Shown: piece by piece, positions 24,430-35,853 of the stretch
How positions within the stretch are numbered: the first letter of the stretch is position 1
How the letters are laid out: each line of letters begins with the position of its first letter
From: Blasia pusilla
Taxonomy: Eukaryota; Marchantiophyta; Marchantiopsida; Blasiales
Length of the DNA stretch: 64,000 bases
Assembly (NCBI GenBank): GCA_050084515.1
Contig: CM114271.1
Span: 61,690,001-61,754,000, forward strand
Reading direction: 5' to 3'
Notes under the pieces: model-generated
What the model was told of the DNA's origin: nothing
Database searches by the model: none
What the model saw: only the letters and a program-made list of their open reading frames with translations
Made by a program: the position numbers and the translations under genes

Positions 24430-25270
24430 TTTGCCCATTCCGGATTTGGGAGGTTGGAGCGGATTGTCCTTCGAGACTTTGTCAAATCGCTGCGATTTCC
24501 TGTCCGTTCCACATTTGGAGGATTGGAGATCAGTATCTTCCGACGTCTTTACGATTTCTTGCTGGTTCCAGAGTTGCTGGTATCATGTGCAGGAGCGCGT
24601 CATGTCGCGACTGTGTCGTGAAATTCTTGCTCGAGCACGAAGACTCCAACTCCGGCTCAAGACCCAACGCTGACTCCTTCGCCTATCCCATATCTGTCGT
24701 TCCAGTTCCGTGTGTTGGAGCGCACTACCTTCGAGTAGTGAATTTTTTGCCCACTCGAGAGTAAGCGCATTGATCTTCCCATACCGTTGTGAGAGATGTT
24801 ATGCCCGTTTAGGTTCTGGAGCTCATCCTCTTCCGATATACTGTTGTGAGAGAGAGTCTTGTTCATTTCGGGTTCGTAGGGGCTGGAGCTCGTTTATCTT
24901 CCTATAGCGTTTGGAGAGATTTGTGCTCGAGCCCGAGGAGGACTGGAGATGTTTATCTTCACATACTTCAGTCAATTGGCCAGAATTTCTTGTTCCTTCC
25001 AGATTTTTAGTGATTGAATTTCACTGTCTTCCGACTCTGTTGTGAAATTCTTGCTCGTTCCAGAGTTTCAGTGGCTGGGGATCACTGTCTTCAGATGCTT
25101 TCGTCGAGGGGCTACGATTTCTTGGTCTTTCGGGAGTTTTAGGGACTCGAGCTCCTTATCTTCCGACACACTTGTCAAGGTGCTGCGCTTTCCTGCTTTT
25201 TCCAGAATCACAGTGTCGGAAGCGAATTATCTTCGGACACCGTGGCCAGATCGGTGGGATGTTCTTCCAA
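24430..25270 (+). repeat. Degenerate tandem repeat array, 55-79 bp units
   Basis: The phrase 'atcttccgacactttgt', a following 'aaattcttgctcgttccaga' and 'ggactggagatca' recur with many changes. The ATCTTCCGAC-like anchor appears at about 24467, 24534, 24773, 24828, 24896, 24953, 25027, 25085, 25160 and 25228. The units read through in more than one frame but contain no known domain. It could be an old minisatellite. Confidence 0.6.
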
Positions 25271-25839
25271 TTCGGGAATTCGAGGGGGGGAATCTCGATT
25301 TGTAAGTTCTTTTGCGTCGAGTCACGACTCACGACGCTATTTCATTCCAAAAGTCCCCTTTATTCATTTGTCGATCGAAGTGCCCAGCGCAGAGCGACCG
25401 ATTCTTCGTGCGGGACACTTTCGGTCTTCATCAATCTTTGGACAGAAGACGCTTGACACCGGTCTTGCCGCAACACTTTCCTGATCTACAGGGAGCTCTA
25501 CGCACGATTCCAGAGACCCACAGCTGATAAACACCAGCCCATCACCGTCAACCAGCGCCACCATCCCTTCATTCTACAGCAGTTTATGAAGGCCAGCTCT
25601 AGTGTCTAGTGCAGATGAATTGTTTAAAAAGCCCAAGGAGGAACCCCACCATTCCAGGGGCCCTCCTTACATCAGCTCAAACTGGTCAGATCAGCCGTTC
25701 TCAGTTCGCGGACAAACTTCTCTTTGTGGATCTGAGGACTGCGCAAGTGAAGATCTGAACGGGTATATAAGCGGACGGAGTCGTACAGGTAAGAAGTTCT
25801 CGCAGTCTGGTGATACTACTAATCGATCAGCTTCATTTC

Positions 25840-26820
25840 GTCTGCTGCAAATAAATACAAAAAATATATATATAGGTAGAAAAAGGATGGGAAACCCATC
25901 AGGAAACAAAAGAGGGGGCATGGAGAACCAAAAAATAGACCTCAAAAGGTCGGAACCGGTCCTGAGGAAAAAGAAGGGGGTCGTCCTTCTTAACGACCAA
26001 AATCACCAACAGTAGAGACAATATCAGTAACACCTAGAGAAACAAAAGAGGGGGCATGGACAACCAAAAAATAGACCTCAAAAGGTCGGAACCGGTCCTG
26101 AGGAGAAAGAAGGGGGTCGTCCCCCTTAACGACCAAAATCACCAACAGTAGAGACAATATCAGTAACACCTAGAGAACTATGACTACTATTAAGTGGGCC
26201 TCTAGCATTGGCGTCTCCAACCGTCTGAGCCCGCCGCAGAAGCCCATTTGCCTGGGCGCGTTGCAAAGCCACTGCCTACAATGAAGTATCGCAGTGGCTA
26301 AGGACAACCCATTTCTCGATTGGAGATGATGGGCGCAATCCGTAAGGAACGAATAAAACCTCTCCCCCATCGCTCCGTACGTTTCAATGGTTAGGGGATA
26401 AATCGATGTCCGTCATGAAGTCGACTATAAATGTGGGTCTTCTTGACCGTTGCCGCTCCTTGTAGCAATTCCTTTGTGCTAGCATTTGGGCTCGTACAGC
26501 CTCCCGCGTAGGATCCGTCACTACAACATCCGCTACCATCATCTCAGACTCCCTCGTCATATAGAGATCAACACGTATAAGGGAATCCCGAATGGAGTAG
26601 TACCTCTCTCTTTATACATGGAATCCACTCTCCCGAACAGTAGAGAATATAATATCCTGCACTGCATCGTGAGCGGCTATCCTCTCATCCCCAATTGGAC
26701 ACCGTACCAAATGCACACCAAGTGGATCCAAACTCCGGGGACACTCATTTCGTCTATTGCAATGGTCGTCTTCGATCAATTGGCTCATGATTCGGGATGG
26801 CATATGACCTCGAGCTAATT
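25840..26820 (-). mobile_element. Inverted copy of the reverse-transcriptase-ORF fragment
   Basis: The minus strand reads LGVHLVRCPIGDERIAAHDA and VQDIIFSTVRESGFHV, then VVADVVVTDPTREAVRAQML-like, MGERFYSFLTDCAHHLQ and ALQRAQANGLLRRAQ-like segments with stops. It matches and extends 5' the fragment at 17.68-18.23 kb. Its noncoding tail is duplicated (25904 and 26040). HDA...RESGFHV followed by DPTR is typical of the C-terminus of non-LTR type reverse-transcriptase ORFs. Pseudogenic. Confidence 0.5.
25904..26175. repeat. 136-bp tandem duplication in the element tail
   Basis: 'aaacaaaagagggggcatgg' at 25904 recurs at 26040, followed by near-identical sequence including 'ggtcggaaccggtcctgagg' and 'cgaccaaaatcaccaacagt'. 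Few differences, so the duplication is recent relative to the element. Confidence 0.92.
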
Positions 26821-27981
26821 ATGAGTTGTTTCAAACCGAAGTGTGGGGGCCGGTGGATTTGGAAGCGTATTGGAGTATCGTCAATGTGCCGTGGTTGGAA
26901 GAAGGGTCACGGTTCGTGTAGATGATTGCAGAAGGCACAGGATACTTGATACTCACTAGCAGCTGGGGCTGCATTGCAACTGTAGGCTCATTTCACATTT
27001 GTTTGGGCCAACTTCTTGTGAACCAACTCTTCAACTTGCACTGCTCATGGTGCAGGAAATTATGTCCTAAACCTCAAAGGACGTGGATTCGGTCCAGAGG
27101 CAAAGAACTAGAGGGGGAAATTGGGTGGATTAGTTAGAGATTGATCAATCTTCAATATCCGTCAGTGTTGAGGTGATGAGAAGTAGCTAAATGGTTACTG
27201 GTCTGCATACAATATTGGTAAGAACACAAGACCCAAGGGAGAGGCACAAAGTGCTCGACCCTTCTTTCTACAAGCCCGAACACACTACCTGCGCACTCCA
27301 CACCGTTGGGCCTTCGGGTTCGGGTTGAGTACTACGTACCTCCGAGCGTTTCACCAGTGAAAAATTGGTAGCAGGCAAGTCGGTGATGAATTTTCATGGG
27401 TCTAAACCTTCGACACCGAGAAACTACGATCAACCTGCCCAGAAAGCTAATGACCCTTCAGACCTTAACGTGGAAGAGACCGCACGGGATAGCCAGGCTT
27501 GGCTATACTCCCTTGGAGACTCCGCTTCTAGTGATAATAAATACATACTTGGTTCATTCCTCCCTCCCTAAGACGAAGTTTAAGGCGGTCTCCTTCATTC
27601 CAGTCACCATTGCTTAGATTTTGTGATAAGAAAGAAAACGGCATGTCTCGGAGAAAAGGAGTTATCAGGGCGGAATGTGATAAATGACGAAGCAGAAAAA
27701 GCTAAATATTGGAAGAGAACTTGGTATTCTGATGCACATTATTTTGCGCCCAGAAACTAATTGCCATTGTTGACAAAACTACTGACAAGAGATCCAATAG
27801 GACACAATTCTGGTCCAATTCACAAGTCTATTAATAGACACCAACAGAAACTTGTCATGAACAAACTCCAAGATTCTTCACCAGTTCTAGCATACACAAT
27901 TTGCAAACTAATTTCCAAAACTGGAACAACCAATTCATCCATATCATCCTCTGCATTCCACTGTCACTTGTGATTCAGGGA
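26821..27981. other. Gene-less interval between MOCS3 and SGF11
   Basis: No recognisable gene. The right part presumably holds the SGF11 3' UTR, as transcription enters from the right. Confidence 0.4.
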
Positions 27982-30900
27982 CTACCAGAGTCCTGAGGCT
28001 AGTTGGGCTTTGAAGTGGACCTGTGAGCCTTTCTTTCTTTTACCAAAATCAAACTTTTCTTCCGTAGCTCCATAGTCTCCATCTCCATGGAGTGGGGACT
28101 TTAACCCCGAACTTATGGCAACCCCTACTCTTGAAATACTCTGCTCTCTACTGATTTCAACTCTGCTTGCAACTGACTTTCGCAAATTCGCACTCACCTT
28201 CCTCAATTTGTCAGTGGTGTAGTTCTCCGCGGATGAACCTGTGAGACAAGGACCAACCCTACTGCCCAACAGATCACTACTTGCATCATTCTTTACCTCT
28301 ACTGATTGACCATCTTGTAAGTATGATCCTTGGTCAAATTCATTGGCCCGATTTTGTACCCTAGTCACATTATCGTTCTCCTCGATTATGTCCATTTCAT
28401 CCCTTTCGTATGCTCCAATGTACTTTATGAAAGGACTGCGTGCAAGAACTTGACCCATGTGCTTCTTCTTCTCACCACCTCTCCGACCCTTACCATGGCT
28501 GTGGCCAGAAAACTTCTTACGATCTTTTGCAAGTTCCATGTCACCACAAGTAGAAACTCGGCCTGTGGCAAAATGGAATTGCTCCACTGCAACTTCAACT
28601 GCCATTCCTGCCACACTTCCGATGGGAGCAGATCCTAAAAGTGTGCCATATAATGCCACAGTCGATGCTCCTCCAGGATTTGATAAGTGTAAGGGAACAG
28701 GTACCAACCGGGAGGTACTTAACTGTGTTACACTCCCAAGGTGACTTTTCCAACCTCTTCCTGAAATCATCTTGCGTCTTGTTTTACCAGGATGAGGAAG
28801 GTCATAAGGTGAATCCTGCATAGTCAGAAATTATAATTAATCTGCACCGCCTTCGATAACTCAATCAAGGCTGTCAGCTGATCCTACTAACGTACAGCAA
28901 TCTGCCACAGAGAAGTGCAGTGAACCAAAACCAACTGACCTCTTTCCACTTTCCAATTACTTAGTGATATGCAGAAACTTGGAAATTGCCAGCTTGAACT
29001 CTAGCACGATGGACCTGAAAGCAAGTCGAACAAAATTGTCATGACCTCTCGCGAAAACCCCGCGAAACCCAAAAACTGTCCTATACTCCATTTGTACACC
29101 CTGCCTACAGCAATTGATGCCTAATAGTGGCTTGCCACATGGACACTCAAGCACTGCCATTGGCACATGGTCAGAGTTTCAAACATGTGTTTCCCATACT
29201 GCTGGGCAGTTACCGTCAACAAAAAGTCATTACAAAAAATCTCAACCCAGGCACTCATCCGTCACACAAATCCCATTGTGAGTAGCATTCCCCACACACA
29301 GACAAAACCAATGGCACAAAGCAACACAAATCCAAAACTCATACACAAATCACTCCCTGTGCAGATTCAGAAGATCACTTTGAAGACAGACACATCCAGG
29401 TCAACAATCAGGATCCAAGGAAGCATTCAAGCAGTGGAACACATTTCACAATTGTGCACTCTTCTCTTCCAGCTCATCTCTGGACAGTTTACCTTCTCAT
29501 CATCATCGTGACTTTCTTCAGATGTTCCATCATTTGTCTCAGCTGGAACTCGTTGAGATTCTTCTGGTGTTCTAGTCGGTGTTCTGTTTGGTGTCCTAGT
29601 AGCAGTTGTTGTTGTAGAGCCTATACCCCCATAAGCTGAGATAGGACTGCTTCTTGCCCGCCTCTGCTGGGTGGTAGTCATGTTCCTGTTGGCTTTTAGC
29701 CGAGCTTTTCGACCCTGCACAGATTCATCAATTAAATTTCCTTCTTTAGCTAAGAGAAGCTTCAAAGACTCGGGGATCACACTAGTTCCCTCAGTCTGTC
29801 TTCAGATCCATAGAAATGAAGGATAGCACAGATACAAATGCTTAACAGACAATAAACTTAGGCAGAAGTACATCAAAGACTATAACAGACACCTAAACTG
29901 AGCACTTAGGATAACAACCACAGTAGATTTATCTATTCCACTGCAAAGAGGAAGTAGGCCCCAGAGTGCTCCAATGTTCACTGTAACAGACCCTGGCTCC
30001 CGGTCAGGCATACACTGAAACACTTCCCAAGTTCCACCTAGAGACTCACACATAGACTATCTCTGAGGTCCATCTGACGTTTGTAGCCGACTTCCATACC
30101 AGCAGTCCGACAAAACAAAACAAACAAGACCCAAGTTTGGTTCGTATAACCCTATGAACATTCCACCAAGAAACTGGAGAAACAGCAGATGATTAAAACT
30201 CACGTAGGGCAGGCCAATCCAGTACAAGAGCTTCTAAAGATGGATCTGACCAGAAAACGGGGCACTTTCCCGAAGTAGAGATGCGTGGGCATTTTGTGGA
30301 TTCAGTCAGGAAAATCAAGAAGTAAGATTTCAGGGAATTGAAAAGAAGGAGTGAGAAGTCCAGGGACAACGTAGACTGTGACTTTGAGTGAAGTAATCCA
30401 AAATGAGAATGAAATAAACCATCCAAGCTGCAAGCAGAATAAACAAGCATATTCTCCATTCTTTCGAAAATACATGCAGCTCTAAAAATGAGCATGAAAA
30501 TAAAGGGAGTTGGTCAATGTCGCACCTTTCCCATGCACTTCTCGAGGTGAGGGGCAAAACGACCAGCAACAATGGGACGACTACAATTCAAACATTCAAA
30601 CATCTCGTTAGCAATTGTGGGATGAGTTTGCCCGAAGACATCAATGGTGTGTTTGTTTCCATTTTCAGTTCCTATGGCGCCTGAATCTCCCACGACTGCC
30701 CTTGCATGGGCAGCCAGGCGCACTTCCTCCTCCTCCTCGACATTGAGCTTGTAATCAAACCCAAGTTTTGCTGCTCTGTGAGCTTCAGATGCTACGTCTA
30801 CGATCAATGAGTCGAGTAGGTCTGCGAAGACCAATGCCGCTTGCTGCGGCACAAAACAACGCAAATAAGGTCAAGGCAATCCACACCGCAATGAAGCCTA

Positions 30901-31089
30901 CTAGTCTGAGAGCACAACGGTCTTCTGCACGGGCGGCAAATAAACCTAAACATGAAACGAAACTCAATGTATCTTCTACGAGTTGCACTCTCAGGTTCTA
31001 ATCCCAAATCAGAACCCACGTAATCGAATGACCCCATTTCCGCTCGACCAACTCACTTGAGAAGTAACCTTCATACGGTCATCGGCCAT
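27982..31089 (-). CDS. SGF11: SAGA-associated factor 11 (SGF11)
   Basis: SGF11 is a subunit of the SAGA histone H2B deubiquitinase module in the nucleus. Its zinc finger supports the ubiquitin protease and nucleosome contact. Exons on the minus strand: 31089-31057 (MADDRMKVTSQ), 30843-30526, 29714-29493, 28815-27982; all in phase 0, 468 residues. A helix FADLLDSLIVDVASEAHRAA (about 17-36) is followed by VDIFGQTHP-like DVFGQTHP and the zinc finger CLNC...H...C (Cys95, Cys98, His110, Cys114). GRKARLKANRN then starts a basic, Thr/Pro/Arg-rich tail. The last exon adds 277 residues, which is unusual since plant SGF11 is normally under 200 residues. Its splice acceptor (ACTATGCAG) and unbroken frame support it, but it has no domain I recognise. 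Alternative: an earlier stop just after the third exon's donor gives a short form. Confidence 0.85.
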
Positions 31090-31872
31090 CACTCAGCCCA
31101 AAAACACCGTTTACACCCACGATCTTCATCCACGACGCGGTGAAGAGGAACACGCCTTCTGCCAGTCATGGGTGCTGCCTCTGAAGCATACAGCAGACGA
31201 TGTCAATAAGCGCGCATCCCCCGAATCCTCCAGAACTAAACCGCCATAGATTCCTCCCGTTAGGGTTGGCAACGAACGACACAATGTCCGCCTTTCCAAT
31301 ATATTCCGAATCCGAAACAACTAGCTCTGCTTCGCAGGCGCCTCACACGAAACTTGCTTGCACCGTCAACGGTGTATCATCGAATCCAAAAAAAAAGAGA
31401 AAATAGGTTCCTCCGGCAGAAAAAGGCTCTCTAAAACCGGAGCCTTCTTCTTCTTCTTCTCCTCCTCCTTCCAGCGATGACTCGCTTCGGTGCATCTGAG
31501 AAGCACACTGCTCTGCTCTGCCTACTTCTCGAGATGGACGCTCCTCACGTCGATCGATCCACTTCCCAGATCATGGCGTCCCAACTCGAGGAATGGATTG
31601 CCGATCGCTGGCACATTCGCCCTTGGGATGTGCCACCACATTCACTTCTGCTGCAGTTGTAGGGTTTTTCACTCCGACGTGTGCTTCGCTTCGCCTGTCC
31701 CTTGTCTCAAGGATCGACTACCTTCACTGTACGCAGTTGGCGCGACGCCGTACACGAGACTGTATCGACCACGTCCAATGTGGTACTGTGGTTCCACTAG
31801 CATTACCGTGGTCATAGTAGGGTTCTTTCGATACTGTTACCATGTAAGGGTTTGGCAAAGGTCTTGGACCCC
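31090..31872. other. Upstream of SGF11; no certain gene
   Basis: A 61-codon open frame on the plus strand (31477-31662, divergent from SGF11) has ordinary composition but no recognisable relatives or continuing exon. Nothing else is supportable. Confidence 0.35.
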
Positions 31873-32107
31873 GTTCATCCTCGGGTTTGCTAACCCGAGA
31901 TTGAGTTATTTTAACCCTGGGTTACAAACGGGCAACAAAGTCAGTTTTTTTATTGTTTCCATTTGGTACATATGAGAGACCCTTGGGTAGTGGACTATGT
32001 GTTCCCCCTTGCATGAGAGTAGGTCCAACTTGGAATCCTACAAAGGTTAACACGTGGTTTTGTTGAGGTCCTTTCTAACGCGTCACATTCTAACCCGAGG
32101 ATGAATA
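31873..32107. mobile_element. MITE-like element with 14-bp inverted ends
   Basis: 'ttcatcctcgggtt' at about 31877 and its exact complement 'aacccgaggatgaa' ending near 32107 frame about 230 AT-rich bases. A further AACCCGAG copy lies just inside the left end. No clear target duplication, so the outer limits are approximate. Confidence 0.4.
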
Positions 32108-32221
32108 GGCGAGAGGGCTAAGGTGGAGGTGTGCAACGTGGTTGTGATGTCTTTACCGATAATTTGTACTATCATCCGAAACACCCATCTCGCGGTGCTT
32201 ATGCGAGACATCTCCCGGCAT

Positions 32222-32440
32222 GCTTGTGTCGGTTATATTACTCAAATGTTTTTGGGTAAGGATGGATAATTTAAATTAGCCAGCATTTCTAACACCTTGC
32301 AATTTTGACCAACAGATGCTTGCCACCTCTCCCTTGCATACTTATAGTTCTTAAGATCATACTTCGGTCGGTTATATTACTCGAATGTTTTAGGGTTATG
32401 ATGGATAATTTAAGTTCCATCATTTCTAACCCTGGCATCA
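32222..32440 (+). repeat. Diverged direct repeat
   Basis: 'gtcggttatattactcaaatgttttt' followed by 'atggataatttaa' and 'catttctaac' occurs at about 32227 and again at about 32368, period roughly 140. Noncoding. Confidence 0.65.
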
Positions 32441-32788
32441 TTGGTTTAAAATGGTTGAAGGGTTTTGAGCTTTTTCTATGAGGTTTAAATGGTTGAGGGT
32501 GTTGGGATGAAGTGAAGTTGTGTCTTATGCTCTAAGGCTCGACTAGTGCTAGCATTGTTTATAAAGCCACTTGAAAATTTTATTAATTTTAACTAGGGAA
32601 CTCAAAGATTGGGAAGACACTAAATCAAGTTTTCTTTGTAAAATCTTGAAATTTACAACTAGCGTTCAAAAATTCGTGTACCAAATTTGTTTACTATAAA
32701 AAATTACCCAATGCTTCTCACTACCATAGCATTGATGGACATTTGATATTTCATGATTAATAATTATTTTATTGCGTCATCTATACTA

Positions 32789-32983
32789 CTAGTTAGGACC
32801 TGTAAGGGATCGTGCGATGCAAAGTCTGACTAATAACTAGCACCCCTGATTAATAATTTCGCTCTCTTTACCAATTTTCAGATCGTGCTAAGGTGACAAA
32901 AATTTTGTTGAGAGAAGTTTAATATGACAGTGTTGAACATAAGAGCAACTTGAGAAAACTGCATCCTCCAATTAGTATATAGA
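32789..32983 (-). mobile_element. Mini-Helitron
   Basis: The minus strand begins TCTATATACTAATTGGAGGA at 32983. It ends TTTGCATCGCACGATCCCTT, ACAGGTCCTAACTAG at 32789, followed by T. Its end resembles the complete element at 16980-17185 (GCATCGCACG). 195 bases, noncoding. Confidence 0.65.
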
Positions 32984-33549
32984 TGAAATTAGTAAGACCT
33001 TCTCCTCATGGGGTGCTCTCCCTAGGCAGTGAATTGCCAACTCAAAATTGGTACCGACAAGGGTTCCCTAAAGAAGTTAAGCTTTCTAATAAAAGGAAAA
33101 GATTATGTTATTTTGTGCAAATCTAGCCCATGGACGTGTCAAGAGACATATGGATGGCTTTCTCTCTTTAACGGGTGTCCAATAAAATTTAGACATCGAG
33201 ACTCACGGGGATTTTCCGCCGGATACCAAATGTCACGCCCCAGTATAATACCATCCATATGGACCCGCCTTCCGCATACGTAGAAGAAAGACAGCGAGAG
33301 ATGGACTGAACTGCAGTTAGGACGACAAGGCTTCTAACGAATCATCAACGCAGTTAATAGCGTGCAAGCACCTACTGCGGATTTGTTCCCAACCATAGTC
33401 CCCCGCGACGGATGTAGACTTCCCAAGTCTGACGCTCGCATACACGTGTCACTCGTCTGTTGAAGTCGGAGACGACGGACAGACAGGAACGATTGGATTG
33501 GCTGTATAGCAATGGAGATGACGACACGAGTAACGACACGTGCACGTTT

Positions 33550-33790
33550 CCAACCACGTGTGGCCCTCCACTGTGGTCACCTGACCATGGTACTTCCGGG
33601 GATCGACTGAAAAAACCCTAAACAACCGCGGCACCATAACACGCGTCTCTGTTTTATTGCGGGAAACGATTGGCGTCCCTGTACTGCAGTCAAACGACGA
33701 AAGTCCATTACTGACGAAAAACTCAGCAACCAGCCACGCCCACTCGTCTACAATGGTTACCTGACCATGGTAACTAGTGTGGCTGGCAAG
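33550..33790 (+). repeat. Direct repeat with period about 183 bases
   Basis: 'actgtggtcacctgaccatggta' near 33570 and 'acaatggttacctgaccatggta' near 33750 share flanking 'ccacg..tggcc' sequence. Both strands give open frames by chance. No gene. Confidence 0.55.
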
Positions 33791-33864
33791 TTTTCCCATT
33801 TAACATGACCATTGGCTTGGGGTTACTGATGTTGGGACACCAACAATACCCATTGAGGTTGCCA

Positions 33865-34049
33865 TCTATATTATTATGGAAGAATGCTTGTTGAATTGCT
33901 AACACCTCTATGCTTGACATGTAGCAACCGAGTAGCAAGAAAATGTCTCTCCTTACATTGGCCGCAAGAAAATATTTTCCATTCTACGGATCACACATAG
34001 GCTCTTCCAGGAACTAGGGAGGAGAGAGAGAGAGAGAGAGAGAGAGAGG
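33865..34049 (+). mobile_element. Helitron 5' fragment ending in a (GA)n run
   Basis: TCTATATTATTATGGAAGAA at 33865, then 'cacctctatgcttgacatgt' and 'gcaagaaaatattttccatt' as in the other small Helitrons. No CTAG end is found; a GA microsatellite (34021-34049) lies just past the recognisable part. Confidence 0.5.
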
Positions 34050-35732
34050 AATGGTTAAAATGGTTGCAACGTGAACCTCAAGGACCATGTGTGACTGTGT
34101 ATTGTGGTTAGCTTACCATAGTCATTGTTGTGGTTGTGGAGAGTTTAAATTCATGGAAAAAGGAAAAGTGGGCGGACCAATCATGAGAATTGTAATTTGG
34201 GATATTGCATCATTCACGAAGTGGGAATAAGATTAACCATGTACAAACATCTATTATGATCAACAATCACCATGGTATGATTACCATGGTGGCTATTCAA
34301 GTTGTAAGGTTTTACTCATATGTGGGAAAGGTGTTTAAAAACGTTGGAAGAAAAGCGGATGAAAAATTCCATCGAAAGTGCAAAAATATAGAGCTCAATG
34401 AGTCAATGAACTTCAAGGCTACAACTACCGAATAGAGAACTTAAAAGGGGGAACTTCCCTTCGGAAAAGGATGGATCAACTTGACATTCCTACAATAAGA
34501 ACAATGAAATTAAGCTCCAAACTTGCATGCGTTAAATCAACTATGTGAGATTGTCTTCAATTGTACTTTGCTTACCATAGAAATTTCACCGCTAGATATT
34601 CCATTTGCTTAGCTTAGCTTGAGGTCTTGTGAATGGAGAACTCTCCATGACTTCTTTTCTTAAACTAACAATACAATAGCACATATAATATCAATAACTT
34701 CTAACTATAGTGAGGCTTTTGGTATTAATACAATGGTTCGCAAAAAATAAATACAGTTTAAACACAAGGAATTTGTAATATTTATAAAATAATGAGGTGG
34801 CACACAATGCACATTGCATATACTTATTTCTTTTCCATAGTTGGGGTCAAAAAATTATTGTGCAAAAATCATGGTTTACATAAAGGAAAAAATCAAATTG
34901 CCCAAAACACACCCAACAAATGTTTTCTTGTTTCCCTTTTTGTAAAAATATTGTCTTGATGCCTAGTATTGTGTGTCAAGCAAAGAGGTGTTTGCATATC
35001 AGGAAGCAATCATTGTCACAACCCTCATACCAAACGAGCGCCAAGTGGAACATCAAAACTCTAGTGGGCTAACGCTATGATGGTTTGTGCGTTGGAGAGG
35101 TCTCTTGGAAGAGACGCAAGAGACATAAGATATGAGACGCGAACAAGGTTGAGCATTTCATGCGTTTATGGTCACGACTAGGAAACCTGAACCAAAGGTG
35201 AACCAAGACTTGGGAGGAGTCGAGTCTAGGAAGGGTGGTTGCCAAAGAGGTGAGAACCGGATTTGGAATGTGACTAGCGTTTGGGGTTTCGACTCTATTT
35301 TTTACCATAAATTCTAGTCCTAAAATGCATTTGGGACAAGTAAGGTGGCATTGGAAAGCTTATGCAAATACACTTTCAACACACTAAAGATCTCAGCAAA
35401 CATCCCAGCGAAGGATGGGAAACTTTCTGAAAACAATTGTATGGGGAGTTGGGTTGAGGGCCAAAAGGAGGGTCCCAAACATCTTTTCTCAAATGATAAG
35501 GGGGGCAGATAATCCCACAAGTACTAGTAATGGGGAAGGTCACCAAGATTTCTTGGGACTCAAACCCCACTTATGAATGTTACAAGGCAAACCAAGGGCA
35601 CGGAATGGATCGGGAATTTGGCGTTGGGACTCGAAACCCAAACCAAGTCCAATAGAGTGGATTTTGGAGATCCCTATTGGATTCAGCCCGCAAAATATTC
35701 AGTTGGATCTCGGTTTAAGGTTCATACAAATG
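34050..35732. other. Gene-less AT-rich interval with a Helitron scrap
   Basis: A minus-strand scrap of the mini-Helitron family ('tgcaaacacctctttgcttgaca') ends near 35018. No gene is supportable in the rest. Confidence 0.35.
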
Positions 35733-35853
35733 GTACTTCTTGTCTTGTTGTTTGGATGCCATGAGTCATCATGGGATTGTGCGTATTTGTGTGTATGTTC
35801 TGTGACAATGATGTATGTTGTGTAGCAATGTGTATGCGCATGACACATTGAGT
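35733..35853 (+). mobile_element. Fragment of the retrotransposon LTR region
   Basis: 'atgccatgagtcatcatggg' followed by 'gtgtgtatgttctgtgacaa' and 'gtgtagcaatgtgtatgcgc' parallels 63490-63604, the stretch between the polypurine tract and the 3' LTR homology of the methyltransferase retrotransposon. Similarity stops at about 35853. Confidence 0.6.

Noticed and set aside
31477-31662. Small divergent gene opposite SGF11
   Set aside because: 61 codons, no recognised relatives and no continuing exon; kept as an unassigned frame only.
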